Of a stretch of DNA of 64,000 bases, positions 17,141-27,361 are shown piece after piece. Position 1 is the stretch's first letter; each line of letters starts with the position of its first letter. The position numbers were made by a program, and so were the translations under genes. The stretch spans positions 3,968,001-4,032,000 of the forward strand of contig NZ_CP022743.1 of NCBI RefSeq assembly GCF_002257585.1, written 5' to 3'. Source of the stretch: Mucilaginibacter xinganensis (lineage in GTDB: Bacteria > Bacteroidota > Bacteroidia > Sphingobacteriales > Sphingobacteriaceae). Under the pieces are notes generated by a model. That model was not told where the DNA came from and ran no database searches. It was given only the letters and a program-made list of their open reading frames with translations.

Positions 17141-19129
17141 ATGCTGACCTTAAAAAAATCTGCCCTTCTTATTTTTTTGCTTGCCTTTGGACAGCTAAAT
17201 GCATTGGCAAAAAAGCCAGTTACCATAACATCGCCTGACGCGAAAATAAAATTCTCGCTAAGCACCAACGCTAAAGGATTATACTATAAAGTATTTTATA
17301 AGGGCGTACTGATGGTTGATGAATCTCCGCTCAGGATCACTTTTAAGGAAGGAGGAATGTTTAACCACACGCTTTTTATCGGTGCAACAAAGATTGAAAA
17401 ACTGACGGAAGATTACGAATTGGTAACAGGCAAGGCAAGCAAAGTGCACAGCGAATGTAACCGGGTAATTATTCCGGTAACTGAGCAAGGGGGGGCCAAG
17501 AGAACATTAAATGTTGAGGTACGCATATTTAATGACGGTGCTGCTTTCAGGTATGTAATCCCAAAACAAAAGGGGTGGCCTGCCGCGGTAAATATTACTG
17601 ACGAAGTAAACAGCTTTAATCTTACCCAAAATCCAAAAGTAACGGCTCTTTTACGCGAAAACTATACCACATCGCACGAGGGCATTTATACCAAAACAAA
17701 GCTCAATGACCTAAAGGAAGATACATTAATTGACCTGCCCGCTTTGTTTGAATATCCAAAAGGATTGTACATGGCCATTACTGAAGCCGCGCTTAGAGAT
17801 TACGCAGGCATGTACCTGATGAAGCATAACGGCGCTTTACAAACCCGCCTTTCGCCGTTACCCCGTCAAACAGAACTAAAAGTAAAAGCGACTTTACCAC
17901 ATAACAGCCCCTGGCGGGTGATGATGATCAGCGATAAGCCAGGCGCGTTTATTGAATCGAATATCCTAACCAACTTGAATGAGCCCTGCAAAATAAAAGA
18001 TCTTTCGTGGCTAAAACCCGGCAAAACAACCTTCCCCTGGTGGAATGGCGACGTGGTGCCGGATTCCATTAATGCCCCGGGAAATAATTACGTAACCAAT
18101 ATGTATTATGTTGATTTTTGTGCCAAATATGGAATTGAGTATCATTCGGTGGTTGAATACGGCTTGCACGAGTGGTACGTAAATGATGGTGCGGGGTTTC
18201 AGCCCGGCCCGAATTCTGATCCTTCTAAAGCTGTGCCTGGTTTGGACATGCAGCAGCTTTGTGATTCGGCAGCAAAAAAAGGGGTTGGAATCAGGGTTTG
18301 GGTACATTTTTATGCGCTTTATCCAAAACTGGACGAAACATTTGCACAATATGAAAAATGGGGTATAAAAGGGTTGATGTGTGATTTTATGGATCGCGAT
18401 GATCAGGAAATGGTGAACATGCAGGAGGAAATATTACAAAAGGCAGCACTACACCATTTGCACATCCAGTTTCACGGGGCCTATAAACCGACAGGCACCA
18501 GCAGAACTTATCCTAACGAATTTACACGTGAGGGTACACTGAACTACGAGAACGACAAGTGGAGTGATGTGGTGACACCTGATGCTGATATCGATATTCC
18601 CTTTACCCGAATGCTGGCCGGATCAACAGATTATCATTTAGGCGGGTTCCACGCAGCGTCAGCGCGTCAATTTAAGGTACATTATACCAGACCCTTTGTT
18701 CAGGGTACACGCTGTCATATGCTTGCAATGTATGTGGTATTAGAAAACAATTTGGGGATGGTTTGTGACGATCCGCAAGCATACATTAATCAGCCGGGAT
18801 TTGATTTTATACAACAGGTACCTACTACATGGGACGAAACACGGGTGATTGATGCCAAACCCGGCAAATGGCTGGCGATTGCCCGGAGAAAGGGTAATGA
18901 ATGGTATGTTGGCGCAATTACCAATCACGAAGTTCGTACCATAACGCATACTTTAGATTTTTTACCGGATGGCAAATACACAGCTGAGTTTTACAGCGAT
19001 GCACCGGCAACCGACCCAGATTTAAATCACTTGACTAAGGGTACAAAGCAATTGGATAAACACACTGTTATAAATATGATATTAGCGGCAGGCGGAGGTC
19101 AGGTGATACATATTAAACCGATTAAATAG
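17141..19129 (+). CDS. Secreted glycoside hydrolase family 97, retaining alpha-galactosidase type
   Basis: 662 residues from the chosen ATG, which gives a clean signal peptide (LLIFLLAFGQLNALA). An in-frame start 45 codons earlier lies in a hairpin and before the promoter, so it is rejected. N-terminal beta-sandwich, catalytic (beta/alpha)8 barrel, C-terminal beta domain. D415 sits in LMCDFMDRDDQ and E470 in LNYEND. These match the positions I recall for nucleophile Asp415 and acid/base Glu470 of the retaining Bacteroides GH97 alpha-galactosidase, not the all-Glu inverting SusB enzymes. It probably acts in the periplasm on alpha-linked oligosaccharides. Confidence 0.9.
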   Translation: MLTLKKSALLIFLLAFGQLNALAKKPVTITSPDAKIKFSLSTNAKGLYYKVFYKGVLMVDESPLRITFKEGGMFNHTLFIGATKIEKLTEDYELVTGKASKVHSECNRVIIPVTEQGGAKRTLNVEVRIFNDGAAFRYVIPKQKGWPAAVNITDEVNSFNLTQNPKVTALLRENYTTSHEGIYTKTKLNDLKEDTLIDLPALFEYPKGLYMAITEAALRDYAGMYLMKHNGALQTRLSPLPRQTELKVKATLPHNSPWRVMMISDKPGAFIESNILTNLNEPCKIKDLSWLKPGKTTFPWWNGDVVPDSINAPGNNYVTNMYYVDFCAKYGIEYHSVVEYGLHEWYVNDGAGFQPGPNSDPSKAVPGLDMQQLCDSAAKKGVGIRVWVHFYALYPKLDETFAQYEKWGIKGLMCDFMDRDDQEMVNMQEEILQKAALHHLHIQFHGAYKPTGTSRTYPNEFTREGTLNYENDKWSDVVTPDADIDIPFTRMLAGSTDYHLGGFHAASARQFKVHYTRPFVQGTRCHMLAMYVVLENNLGMVCDDPQAYINQPGFDFIQQVPTTWDETRVIDAKPGKWLAIARRKGNEWYVGAITNHEVRTITHTLDFLPDGKYTAEFYSDAPATDPDLNHLTKGTKQLDKHTVINMILAAGGGQVIHIKPIK

Positions 19130-19142
19130 CTTTTAAAAAGCT
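19128..19142. terminator. Small bidirectional terminator hairpin overlapping two stop codons
   Basis: AGCTTTT and AAAAGCT form a 7-base stem around a single A. It lies across the ends of the convergent GH97 and barrel genes, whose stop codons are only 3 bases apart. Confidence 0.5.
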
Positions 19143-20476
19143 TCATTCAAGCCCAAAAAGAATCCTTTTGAACCATATTTGCCAAAAGCATAGTCAAGGC
19201 ATAAGTTGGTACGCGTAGCTTTATTAAACAGCACGCGCAAACCACCACCGCCCCCGGGCTGCCAAACCTGGAATAATTTGGTACCCATCTCATCGTTGGC
19301 AGTTTGCATATTAAAGAAGGTAACCCCGCTGATGAACTTGTTCCTTAATATCGGGAAGCGATATTCTATTTCGGAGTAATTGTACTGGGTACCTTTAAAA
19401 TAAGTTACGGTGTATCCCCGTCCGCTTCGGAAGTTAACATCGCGGCCTGATCCGGGCAATTCAAGATAAGGTACAGCGCCGCTGATGAGATATGATCCCC
19501 AGTTCCAAATAGCGATAACATGTTCGGGGTTACGTTCAGACAGGCTAAAATATTTCCTGAAATCTGTAGTAAACTGTACCGAACTTTTGGTACTCCCTAT
19601 CCATGTTTGATTAATCCGGAACCCGGCATCAGCGTAAATCCCCTTATAAGCACGGTTTTGGTTATCTCGGGTAGTATATTCAGCGTTAAACAGAAAGCCA
19701 TTTGCTGAGTAATGATCCTGCGGAAAGCCATACCTGCTATTGTAAACTTTCGAAGGCGTTAATTTGCCTGCCGTATCACCTTTCTCTGTGATACTTCGCC
19801 GTACATCGAAAGAGAGACCGGCACCTAAAAACAGGTTTTTAACCACCTGCTTGTATGCCTTCTCCCTGAGGTTAAAATAATAAGAATGTAAGGCATGCCC
19901 CTTACGTTCAGGGTCGCTCAACACATGATTTTCCTCGCTATCGTAATTTCCGCGCCCAATACCCAACCCAAAATCGGGCGAAACTGTTTTTGCTGCTACC
20001 AGGCTGCCCTGAAAGTTCCATTTATTACCGGGCGTAAAAACGTTATGGTTAATATAAAAATAAATGATCCCCTTGGTGGTGATGGAAGCTGAGGTTGAAG
20101 CAACTGACAGCAGGGTATTGGGATCGCTCCCCAATTTAATCCCTGCAACTGCCTTTATTCCTATTTGCGAACCAATAGTAGGGTTTGAAGCAATATTAGG
20201 TATAATGGTGATCCCTGATTTTTTATGAAGAGAATCAGGAACTTTATGGGGATGGAATAAGTCGCCGTAGAGATCGCCGATGTCATACTGCTTATTGAGA
20301 TTATCTGCTGGTTTTATATTTTTCCGGGCAATACGTAACGAATCCGCTTTCAATGAATCAGCCGGGGCAGAAACTTGTCCATAAGCTGCCGCGCTGATAC
20401 CCGAAAATAAAACGAATAGCAATAAGCAGGGTACGAATAAAATATGTTTAAGACCTTGGCCATTTTTTAGCGTCAA
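19133..20476 (-). CDS. BamA/TamA-type outer-membrane beta-barrel protein (surface antigen family)
   Basis: 447 residues with signal peptide (LFVPCLLLFVLFSGISAAAYG). The body is a string of amphipathic strands with regular Gly and aromatic residues, including FRSGRGYTVTYFKGTQYNYSEIEYRFPI, which resembles the end of Omp85 barrels. It finishes with FGKYGSKGFFLGLNEAF, a C-terminal Phe as expected for barrel insertion. POTRA domains are not evident, so this is a barrel-only member. Function unknown. Confidence 0.82.
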   Translation of the reverse strand: MTLKNGQGLKHILFVPCLLLFVLFSGISAAAYGQVSAPADSLKADSLRIARKNIKPADNLNKQYDIGDLYGDLFHPHKVPDSLHKKSGITIIPNIASNPTIGSQIGIKAVAGIKLGSDPNTLLSVASTSASITTKGIIYFYINHNVFTPGNKWNFQGSLVAAKTVSPDFGLGIGRGNYDSEENHVLSDPERKGHALHSYYFNLREKAYKQVVKNLFLGAGLSFDVRRSITEKGDTAGKLTPSKVYNSRYGFPQDHYSANGFLFNAEYTTRDNQNRAYKGIYADAGFRINQTWIGSTKSSVQFTTDFRKYFSLSERNPEHVIAIWNWGSYLISGAVPYLELPGSGRDVNFRSGRGYTVTYFKGTQYNYSEIEYRFPILRNKFISGVTFFNMQTANDEMGTKLFQVWQPGGGGGLRVLFNKATRTNLCLDYAFGKYGSKGFFLGLNEAF

Positions 20477-20763
20477 TTTGATAGTTGATTAAATTATACT
20501 TTGTTAAATAACTTAAGGGCAACTTTTTTAACCGGAAAACATTATAAATGTTTGGTACTAATACTTAAAAATTCGATAACCGGGAAATCATGACCTGTTT
20601 TTGACTGAGTAATTTATTGCTGTTACTCCGAAAACGAACAAAAAAGTGACGTGAAATAAACAGCATAGCAACGCGATAGCCGCACAAGCATTAAAGGAGA
20701 GAATAATAACGGTGATCATTTTGACCTTAAAATAACAGCAGGGATTTTATTTTTTAAAAGTTA

Positions 20764-20985
20764 CTAAAGGTCTGTAACCCGGGTATGTACTCTTTTTACA
20801 AACTTGCGGATATCGAGCACTATACCGGCAAATATGTAGAAGATGAGTGGAAAACCTACCGCAAGGAAAGATGAGTAGATGAAGAATAACCTGATCTTAC
20901 CAATAGAAACATTGAACTTTTCGCCAAGGTAAGTACATACCCCGAAAGAGTACCGTTCAAAAAAAGTAAGGATCTTTTGCAACAT
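20764..20985 (-). CDS. PspC domain membrane protein
   Basis: 73 residues with the PspC signature: YSFGVCTYLGEKF, then a hydrophobic segment ending FPLIFYIFAGIVLD. PspC is an inner-membrane sensor of envelope stress in other bacteria. Here it stands without other psp genes. It begins 1 base after the DUF2851 stop, so it is cotranscribed with that gene. Confidence 0.85.
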   Translation of the reverse strand: MLQKILTFFERYSFGVCTYLGEKFNVSIGKIRLFFIYSSFLAVGFPLIFYIFAGIVLDIRKFVKRVHTRVTDL

Positions 20986-20986
20986 A

Positions 20987-22273
20987 TCAACCTGATTTTA
21001 ATATCCTATTACCAACGCCGCATTGCAGGCATTTCTTATAATTACAGTAATTATTTTTTAGTTCAAGCAACGCTTGCGATTCAAACGCAGTGGTTATTTT
21101 CACTCCTAAGTTAGCAAAATCTGTTATAATATTATTGTTTTCGTTTGGTAAATGCTCCAACAACTTCAAACTGCGATTAATATAATGCTGACTTTGATTG
21201 TGTTTACCATAGCTAAACAAAAATAACGCCAATGTATTTAACAGCAATATATCAATTGATGAAGCACCCATATTTTTTGAAGATGGGGCTGATTCGGTAT
21301 CAAACTTGTAATGTGTTTCCCAGTAAGGGTTAACTTTTATTTCTGAAAACAAATCCCGCAATGCTTTTACATCCTTTACCTCAAGCACCTTTGAAAATAA
21401 ATGATTGGCCTGCACCACCAACGCAGCAAACTGGGCCAGCCTTATTGTTGGAAAGTTTTGCGGCCGAAGCCGCATAAACTTCCACAAATGCTTTTCAATG
21501 GGCACCAGCTTATATTTTTTTTGCAAAAACTCATATTCACTTTTAAGTTTTGAAGGATACTCGTCTTTAAAATCACCGTCCAGAAAGCCTGCCTGCCCAT
21601 ATATTAGCGCCTCAATTTGAAGCGAGCTGTTCCTATTTTTTGCCAGTGTAATTTGAGGTAATGATTTTGCCAGGAGTTCAAATGGCAGCGCATTGGTTTT
21701 AAAGCCGAAATTTGCAGCTAAAAACTGGTAAAATGTTTCCTCCCAGTCGCCACGATTAATATTAAGTGCATCAATCACCGCTGCCGAACGTTTCTCCAGC
21801 CGCTCAACCAGTACACGGGTAAGCCAGTTGTGCATGGTAAGCACGTCAACACCGCCAATGTTTGCTTCGCAGGGAATGATTACCTGATTACCAAAAACCA
21901 GGTTGTGGTATTTGCTATGCAGCTCATCAGGGATGCGGTTTTGCAGCTCGAGCGTGGGCACCCTGCGACCGTTGGCGAGCACCAGCGGCTTATCGTCTTT
22001 ATAAACTACATGCAATATTACGTTACTGTAAGAATCATCAGTAGTATGGCCGTGTTTTTGCCAGTCGGACGATGAAATATGCACTTCCACATTGCCGGCC
22101 CAAACGGTCTCCCCTATCCTGATCCTTGCATTTTGAAAATCGGGCCCCGAATCTGAATTATGCATACCCGCCGAAAAGATCTCTAATTGTTCCCCACCGG
22201 TAGTTTGCAATTCCATCCGTTCAAAAAGTCTGAACTTCCATACGTAGTGCAAAAAATCCTCGGGAAAAAGCAT
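20987..22273 (-). CDS. DUF2851 family protein
   Basis: 428 residues matching the DUF2851 pattern: PEDFLHYVWKFRLF at the start, NSDSGPDFQNARIRIGE and WAGNVEVHISSSDWQKHGH, then VVYKDD. The D-x-x-x-A and G-x-V-E-x-H spacing recalls PD-(D/E)xK nuclease folds, though I cannot establish that here. The C-terminal NNYCNYKKCLQCGVG has four Cys within 20 residues, possibly a metal site. It is adjacent to pspC. Function unknown. Confidence 0.75.
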   Translation of the reverse strand: MLFPEDFLHYVWKFRLFERMELQTTGGEQLEIFSAGMHNSDSGPDFQNARIRIGETVWAGNVEVHISSSDWQKHGHTTDDSYSNVILHVVYKDDKPLVLANGRRVPTLELQNRIPDELHSKYHNLVFGNQVIIPCEANIGGVDVLTMHNWLTRVLVERLEKRSAAVIDALNINRGDWEETFYQFLAANFGFKTNALPFELLAKSLPQITLAKNRNSSLQIEALIYGQAGFLDGDFKDEYPSKLKSEYEFLQKKYKLVPIEKHLWKFMRLRPQNFPTIRLAQFAALVVQANHLFSKVLEVKDVKALRDLFSEIKVNPYWETHYKFDTESAPSSKNMGASSIDILLLNTLALFLFSYGKHNQSQHYINRSLKLLEHLPNENNNIITDFANLGVKITTAFESQALLELKNNYCNYKKCLQCGVGNRILKSG

Positions 22274-22415
22274 ATTTTAGTGATTAGAGGCTAGAGGTTA
22301 AAGATTAGTTAAAAACTGAACGATTTTGACTGGTGCTTTCTGCTATTGATTGGTACTGAGTAATTATAATTATTTTTCTTCAAACTAAACAACTCTTACA
22401 ACAACTACAAATTCA

Positions 22416-23528
22416 TCAGCCAATCTTCTCCCATTTCCCCGAGTCCAAACTCTTATAAATGGCATCAACTACTTTCATATCTTTCAGGCCTTCTTCGCCC
22501 GGTACGCGACTCGGTTTGTTAAGTTGTACACATTGGGCAAAGTCGTCCATCTGGGCTGCCTGCTGTACAATTTGCGGATATTTCATGGGTGCTCCGTTCA
22601 CACTGCCTTCAATACTGCCATAACCATAAGCGGGACCAAGTCCAAAATTCCCCATGTCAGCCTCAACCTTCAGATAGCTCCAATCATTATTATAACTTGA
22701 TTTCCCTGTAGTTCTCAAGCCACCCGGAAATTCCAGCTCCCAAAACACAGTTTCATCCACTTCCTTAAAAAAATCGGGGCGTAACTTTTGCTGGGTTGCC
22801 TTCACTGCCACCGGCTCCTGCCCCAGCGTATAGCGCGATCCCTGGATGCTATAAATGCCCATATCCATTAAGCCGCCGCCGCCTGCAAGTGCTTTTTTCA
22901 ATCGCCAGGCGTTAGGGTCGCCATTGTAGGTAAAACCGTTCCCGGTATCAATATGCTTAACTTCCCCCATCACTTTTTGCTGTCCGAGCCGCATGATCTC
23001 CATATTATGAGGTTCAAAGTGCAGACGGTAACCAATGGAAAGCAACCTGTCAGCTTTTTTGCAGGCTGAAATCATCTCGTCGCAGTCTTTAGCATTGAGG
23101 GCCATTGGCTTTTCACAAATTACGTGCTTTCCTGCCTGCGCCGCTTTTATAGTGTATTCTTTGTGCATAAACACCGGCAGCACTATGTACACAATATCAA
23201 TATCAGGATTATTGGCTATCTCGTGGAAGTTTTGATAGTTATAGATATTTTTTTTAGGGATGTTATACTTTTTGGCCCAATCAACTGCCTTTGACGGTGT
23301 GCCCGTTACGATCCCGGCCAGGTAACAATCTTTAGTATGCTGCAGCGCCGGACCAAGCTGTCCGCTGCTATAGGAACCTAAACCAACCAAAGCAATCCCA
23401 AGTTTCTTTTTTGCTTTAAGCGGGGATAAAGCAAATGCAGATAAGGCGGGCCCCAGTGCTAATGCCCCAATGCCCAACGAACCTGTACGGATAAAACTGC
23501 GCCGCGAAAATTTATTTGATGATGCCAT
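22416..23528 (-). CDS. Tat-exported Gfo/Idh/MocA family oxidoreductase
   Basis: 370 residues. The N-terminus has a twin-arginine signal (FSRRSFIRTGSLGIGALALG) so the folded, cofactor-loaded enzyme is probably periplasmic. The Rossmann segment is GIALVGLGSYSSGQL, and the family's EKP motif (CEKPMALNAKDC) is present. These enzymes oxidise or reduce sugars or inositols with NAD(P). Substrate unknown. It is the only gene of its run, between DUF2851 and the phosphatase gene. Confidence 0.88.
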   Translation of the reverse strand: MASSNKFSRRSFIRTGSLGIGALALGPALSAFALSPLKAKKKLGIALVGLGSYSSGQLGPALQHTKDCYLAGIVTGTPSKAVDWAKKYNIPKKNIYNYQNFHEIANNPDIDIVYIVLPVFMHKEYTIKAAQAGKHVICEKPMALNAKDCDEMISACKKADRLLSIGYRLHFEPHNMEIMRLGQQKVMGEVKHIDTGNGFTYNGDPNAWRLKKALAGGGGLMDMGIYSIQGSRYTLGQEPVAVKATQQKLRPDFFKEVDETVFWELEFPGGLRTTGKSSYNNDWSYLKVEADMGNFGLGPAYGYGSIEGSVNGAPMKYPQIVQQAAQMDDFAQCVQLNKPSRVPGEEGLKDMKVVDAIYKSLDSGKWEKIG

Positions 23529-23631
23529 AGCCGGTTAATATTTAAGTCACCATAAAAATAGTGATTTTTGAATCACCTATAGCAGTTTTTTTATAGGATA
23601 GGGTTGACAGCCCACCCGAAGTAACGCTGTG

Positions 23632-24276
23632 CTACAACATTTCCAGTAAGCCGGTAAAATTACTAATCGTTGCTACCTGACCATTTTCAACCTTGCCAAA
23701 ACCATAATCAGCAAAAATAAACGGCACACCTGCTTTTGTAGCCGAGTCATAGTCGCCCATCGTATCCCCAACATAAACAGGTGCTTTAAGGTTGTGGTCT
23801 GTCACAATATCTTTAATATTTTCGGCCTTGGGGTTTCCTTTTGTGCCAAAGCACTGGTGCCCTATAAAATAATGCTCCATTTGGCTTATCTTAAAAAACA
23901 CCTCAATGTAACCGCTTTGGCAATTGCTTACTATAAACAGCTTGTATTTTTTTGACAGCTGGTTTAAAGTTTCATCCAGGCCTTGATACAGCTCACCACC
24001 CTTTTGATGTAAAATTTCAAGTTCGTGTTTGCCGCATAGTGTCTGTACTTCTGCCCGCTGTGAAGGCGTTAAGTTGGGAAACAACTTGTCAAATATCGAA
24101 TCGTACGTCATCCCGGTTATGGAACGCACCCTTTCTACCGTCATCAGCTCATCAATATAATCAACTTCATTTATTGCCGCCTGCCAGGCAAGGGCAACAT
24201 TCCCGGTGCTATCCCAAAGGGTACCATCAAGATCAAATATTATACTGTCGAATTGGTTTTTTAATGATGCGCTCAT
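23632..24276 (-). CDS. HAD-superfamily phosphatase (phosphoglycolate phosphatase-like)
   Basis: 214 residues. Motif I FDLDGTLWDS holds the nucleophile Asp, motif II is VSNCQSGY, motif III the Lys of KGNPKAENI and motif IV VGDTMGDYDSA. The helical cap between motif I and II is of the Gph/PGMB size. Substrate is probably a small phosphorylated metabolite. It is preceded and followed by non-coding stretches of about 100 bases. Confidence 0.9.
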   Translation of the reverse strand: MSASLKNQFDSIIFDLDGTLWDSTGNVALAWQAAINEVDYIDELMTVERVRSITGMTYDSIFDKLFPNLTPSQRAEVQTLCGKHELEILHQKGGELYQGLDETLNQLSKKYKLFIVSNCQSGYIEVFFKISQMEHYFIGHQCFGTKGNPKAENIKDIVTDHNLKAPVYVGDTMGDYDSATKAGVPFIFADYGFGKVENGQVATISNFTGLLEML

Positions 24277-24398
24277 GCTTTGTTATTGAGCGGCAAAAAT
24301 AGAAGATTTTTTTGTCTGAACCATGATTTACCTGATTTAGGAATTTAAGGATTACTGCGGATTTCTCTGAGGATCATGGCTACCTTTTAGCCCTTTAA

Positions 24399-24722
24399 TC
24401 ATGGTTCAAAAACCTCAGCCTTTTTTTTATACTTTTTTCCGCCAGTTACTGCAAATATTGTTGTTACAATTGTAATTAAAGCAAAAGCAAGTACAATAGT
24501 CATTTCCATAGTTGGAAACTTCCACAGCAGAGCACCTGCAACAATTGCAGATATGCCGGGCCACATCAAAACCCCGCCAATCCAATTGCAAAAGCCATCT
24601 TTATCAATAACTTCATCTTCATTATAGCCTGATATAAGGTGTGCCTGTTTTTTATATTTAATAAGGTAGCTTAAAAATATGATGATAAGCCCTACAATGC
24701 TGAATACTGTAAACTCGCCCAT
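24399..24722 (-). CDS. Small DUF3784-like membrane protein
   Basis: Starting at the ATG at 24722 gives 107 residues with three membrane segments. A KKQAHLISGYN stretch between segments one and two matches the DUF3784 signature. Longer starts add a non-hydrophobic leader. Function unknown. Confidence 0.7.
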   Translation of the reverse strand: MGEFTVFSIVGLIIIFLSYLIKYKKQAHLISGYNEDEVIDKDGFCNWIGGVLMWPGISAIVAGALLWKFPTMEMTIVLAFALITIVTTIFAVTGGKKYKKKAEVFEP

Positions 24723-24960
24723 TATGATTGTTTTGGTAAGGTAAGGCAAGGTAATAAATCTATAGTGCCAATTCAACAGTCTTAATTCAAATTTTATCTT
24801 TTTTCCGACTTAGAACTTAAGACTAAGCATCAATTCATGATTAACAGTACGCAGGTATTTTATAACCGCTTTGTCACTGCTGCTTCACAATAAAGGCGTC
24901 AATCCGTTCGCTGTCCGTTTATTTTGTAATTTTACTTAGATTAATAAATAAGGATAAAAT

Positions 24961-26796
24961 TTGACTACCCGCCCGCCAAAAAATATACGTACAGAGCCAT
25001 TAACTTTAAAAGACAGACTGGCAGCACTTAACAACCTGCCCGCATTTTTTAAATTAGTGTGGCAAACCAGCCCAACATTTACTATCACCAATTCGCTGTT
25101 GCGTATAATCCGCTCGGCAATGCCTGTGGCGCTGCTGTATGTCGGAAAGCTTATTATTGACAATGTTATTGTATTAAGCCACCAGCACCATGCCGATACG
25201 GGGCATTTGTGGCAATTGGTGGGGCTTGAATTTGGGCTTGCCATTTTAACCGACGGACTAAGCCGGGCCATTACCCTGGTTGATGCCCTGCTTGGCGATC
25301 TGTTCAGCAACCATACTTCAGTAAAAATAATGGCGCATGCCGCCACGCTGGACCTTGATCAATTTGAAGATTCTGTATTTTATGACAAACTTGAACGGGC
25401 CCGCCAGCAAACCATAGGGCGCACCTTGCTCTTATCGCAGGTAATGACTCAGGTGCAGGACCTGATTACCATGGGTTTCCTGGCCGCGGGATTAATGGCC
25501 TTTAATCCGTGGCTAATTATTTTACTGCTGATCGCTATTATCCCAGCTTTTTTAGGCGAATCGTACTTTAATGATCAAAGCTATGCGCTTACCCGGGGCC
25601 AAACACCCGAACGCCGCGAGCTTGACTACGTACGCTACCTCGGCGCCAGTGATGAAACAGCTAAAGAAGTAAAGATCTTCGATCTTTCGGGTTTTATAAT
25701 TGATCGGTTCAAACAGCTTTCGGGTAAGTTTTATCTCGACAACAAGCGACTATCGATAAAACGATCATTATGGGGTACCTTTTTCGCCATGATGGGCAGC
25801 ATCGGGTACTATGCTGCTTATGTGGTTATTATTATAAAAGCAGTTGAAGGCAGCGTCACTATAGGTATGCTGGCTTTCCTCGCAGGATCGTTCCGGCAGT
25901 TAAGAAGCCTGCTCGAAGGAATCCTGAGCCGGTTTACCGCCGTATCGCAGGGCGCTATTTACCTGCGTGATTTTTTTGAGTTCTTTGAGATCAGGCCTAA
26001 AATAAAAGCCGCTGTAAATCCGCTGCCTTTTCCGGAAGCTATTCAGCAAGGATTTGTTTTTGAAAACGTGGGCTTCAGGTATGCCAACTCTGACCGATGG
26101 GCAAACCGTCATTTAAGCTTTACCTTACACCCCGGCGAAAAACTTGCATTGGTTGGCGAAAATGGCGCCGGCAAAACAACGCTTGTAAAACTGCTTGCCA
26201 GGCTTTACGACCCGACCGAGGGAAGAATTTTATTGGATGGCCATGATTTGCGTGATTATGATCTTACCGATCTGCGGATGAATGTGGGCATAATTTTCCA
26301 GGACTATTTACGCTACCAGATGACATTTGCTCAAAACATAGCCGTTGGCAACATCAACGAAAAGGAAAACCGCCCGTTAATTGAAGCGGCAGCCAAACAA
26401 AGCCTGGCTGATATGCTCGCTGCAAAACTGCCCGGCGCTTATGACCAGCAACTGGGTAAACGCTTTGCCGAAGGTGTTGAACTTTCAGGCGGCGAATGGC
26501 AAAAGGTAGCACTTGCGCGCGCTTACATGCGTAATGCACAATTATTAATATTGGACGAGCCCACATCCGCACTGGATGCCAGGGCTGAATATGCCGTTTT
26601 TGAACGCTTTGCCGAACTTACCAAGGGCAAATCGGCAGTGCTTATTTCTCACCGCTTTAGTACAGTACGAATGGCTGACCGGATATTGGTGCTTGAAAAA
26701 GGGGAACTTATTGAGATTGGCAGCCATGCCGAACTGCTGGTTAAGGATGGTCGCTATGCCGAATTATTTAACCTGCAGGCAATGGGATACCGGTAA
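24961..26796 (+). CDS. ABC exporter half-transporter (permease plus ATPase)
   Basis: 611 residues starting from TTG at 24961, with no better ATG upstream. An N-terminal membrane domain with about six segments (residues 40-330) is followed by an ATPase with Walker A GENGAGKTT, signature LSGGEWQ, Walker B LLILDEPTSALD and the H-loop ISHRFST. The fusion order and size fit MsbA/LmrA-type homodimeric exporters of lipids, peptides or drugs. It stands alone, with no adaptor or outer-membrane partner nearby. Substrate unknown. Confidence 0.92.
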   Translation: MTTRPPKNIRTEPLTLKDRLAALNNLPAFFKLVWQTSPTFTITNSLLRIIRSAMPVALLYVGKLIIDNVIVLSHQHHADTGHLWQLVGLEFGLAILTDGLSRAITLVDALLGDLFSNHTSVKIMAHAATLDLDQFEDSVFYDKLERARQQTIGRTLLLSQVMTQVQDLITMGFLAAGLMAFNPWLIILLLIAIIPAFLGESYFNDQSYALTRGQTPERRELDYVRYLGASDETAKEVKIFDLSGFIIDRFKQLSGKFYLDNKRLSIKRSLWGTFFAMMGSIGYYAAYVVIIIKAVEGSVTIGMLAFLAGSFRQLRSLLEGILSRFTAVSQGAIYLRDFFEFFEIRPKIKAAVNPLPFPEAIQQGFVFENVGFRYANSDRWANRHLSFTLHPGEKLALVGENGAGKTTLVKLLARLYDPTEGRILLDGHDLRDYDLTDLRMNVGIIFQDYLRYQMTFAQNIAVGNINEKENRPLIEAAAKQSLADMLAAKLPGAYDQQLGKRFAEGVELSGGEWQKVALARAYMRNAQLLILDEPTSALDARAEYAVFERFAELTKGKSAVLISHRFSTVRMADRILVLEKGELIEIGSHAELLVKDGRYAELFNLQAMGYR

Positions 26797-27361
26797 CATT
26801 CTTCTTATCAATTATTTAGTAAAAGCAGATTGGTGAAAATTACGTAAAACTACGTATGCAAATACCGTATAATCACTCCCTGCAATTCATTCTCCATCAC
26901 TTAATTTTGAATCATTGAAACACAGCAAGGGGCTTTCAACCTGTAACCGGTTCATATAAAAATTGCTGAAAAGCAAACAGGTTTTAAACGCACCGTTGGT
27001 TCAATCAGCCCTTGCCCGGTATAACGAGGGTAAGTAAAGCGAATTTTATAATTCTTTACATGCAAAGAATTACAATTTGCCCGGTAAAAAAGGCAAAATA
27101 GTTATAAACAAACGGTTAGTTAGTTTAGTTAGGGAGCAGACAGTTGTTACGCGAGGTGACGACTGTTTTGCTTTTATACCCTATCCCCAATAAACTTCAG
27201 TATAACCGGGGCCGCAGGCAGGTAGTTTCTTTCAAAGCTTTTAACAATTGGTTGCATACGTTACAGGGCTTTTTATTATACACCCGGCATTTCCACACAT
27301 ATAAACCTTTTATTAAATTCTTCGCTATCCCTAAGCTGGCAGCTTATAAGTTTTTATTGAT
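26797..27361. other. 565-base stretch with no convincing gene but with RNA-like structure
   Basis: It contains an inverted repeat of 9 bases (27049-27057 with 27064-27072), a direct repeat TTGCCCGGTA at 27012-27021 and 27077-27086, and a long stem at 27136-27171. The only open frame (27144-27365) begins inside that stem and has no family-like pattern, so I do not call it. An unannotated small RNA or leader is possible. Confidence 0.4.
27136..27171 (+). repeat. Long stem-loop, terminator-like
   Basis: About 15 pairs (with wobbles and one bulge) close on a 5-base loop at 27151-27155, followed by TTTTA. No gene ends just upstream, so it may end a non-coding transcript. Confidence 0.5.
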
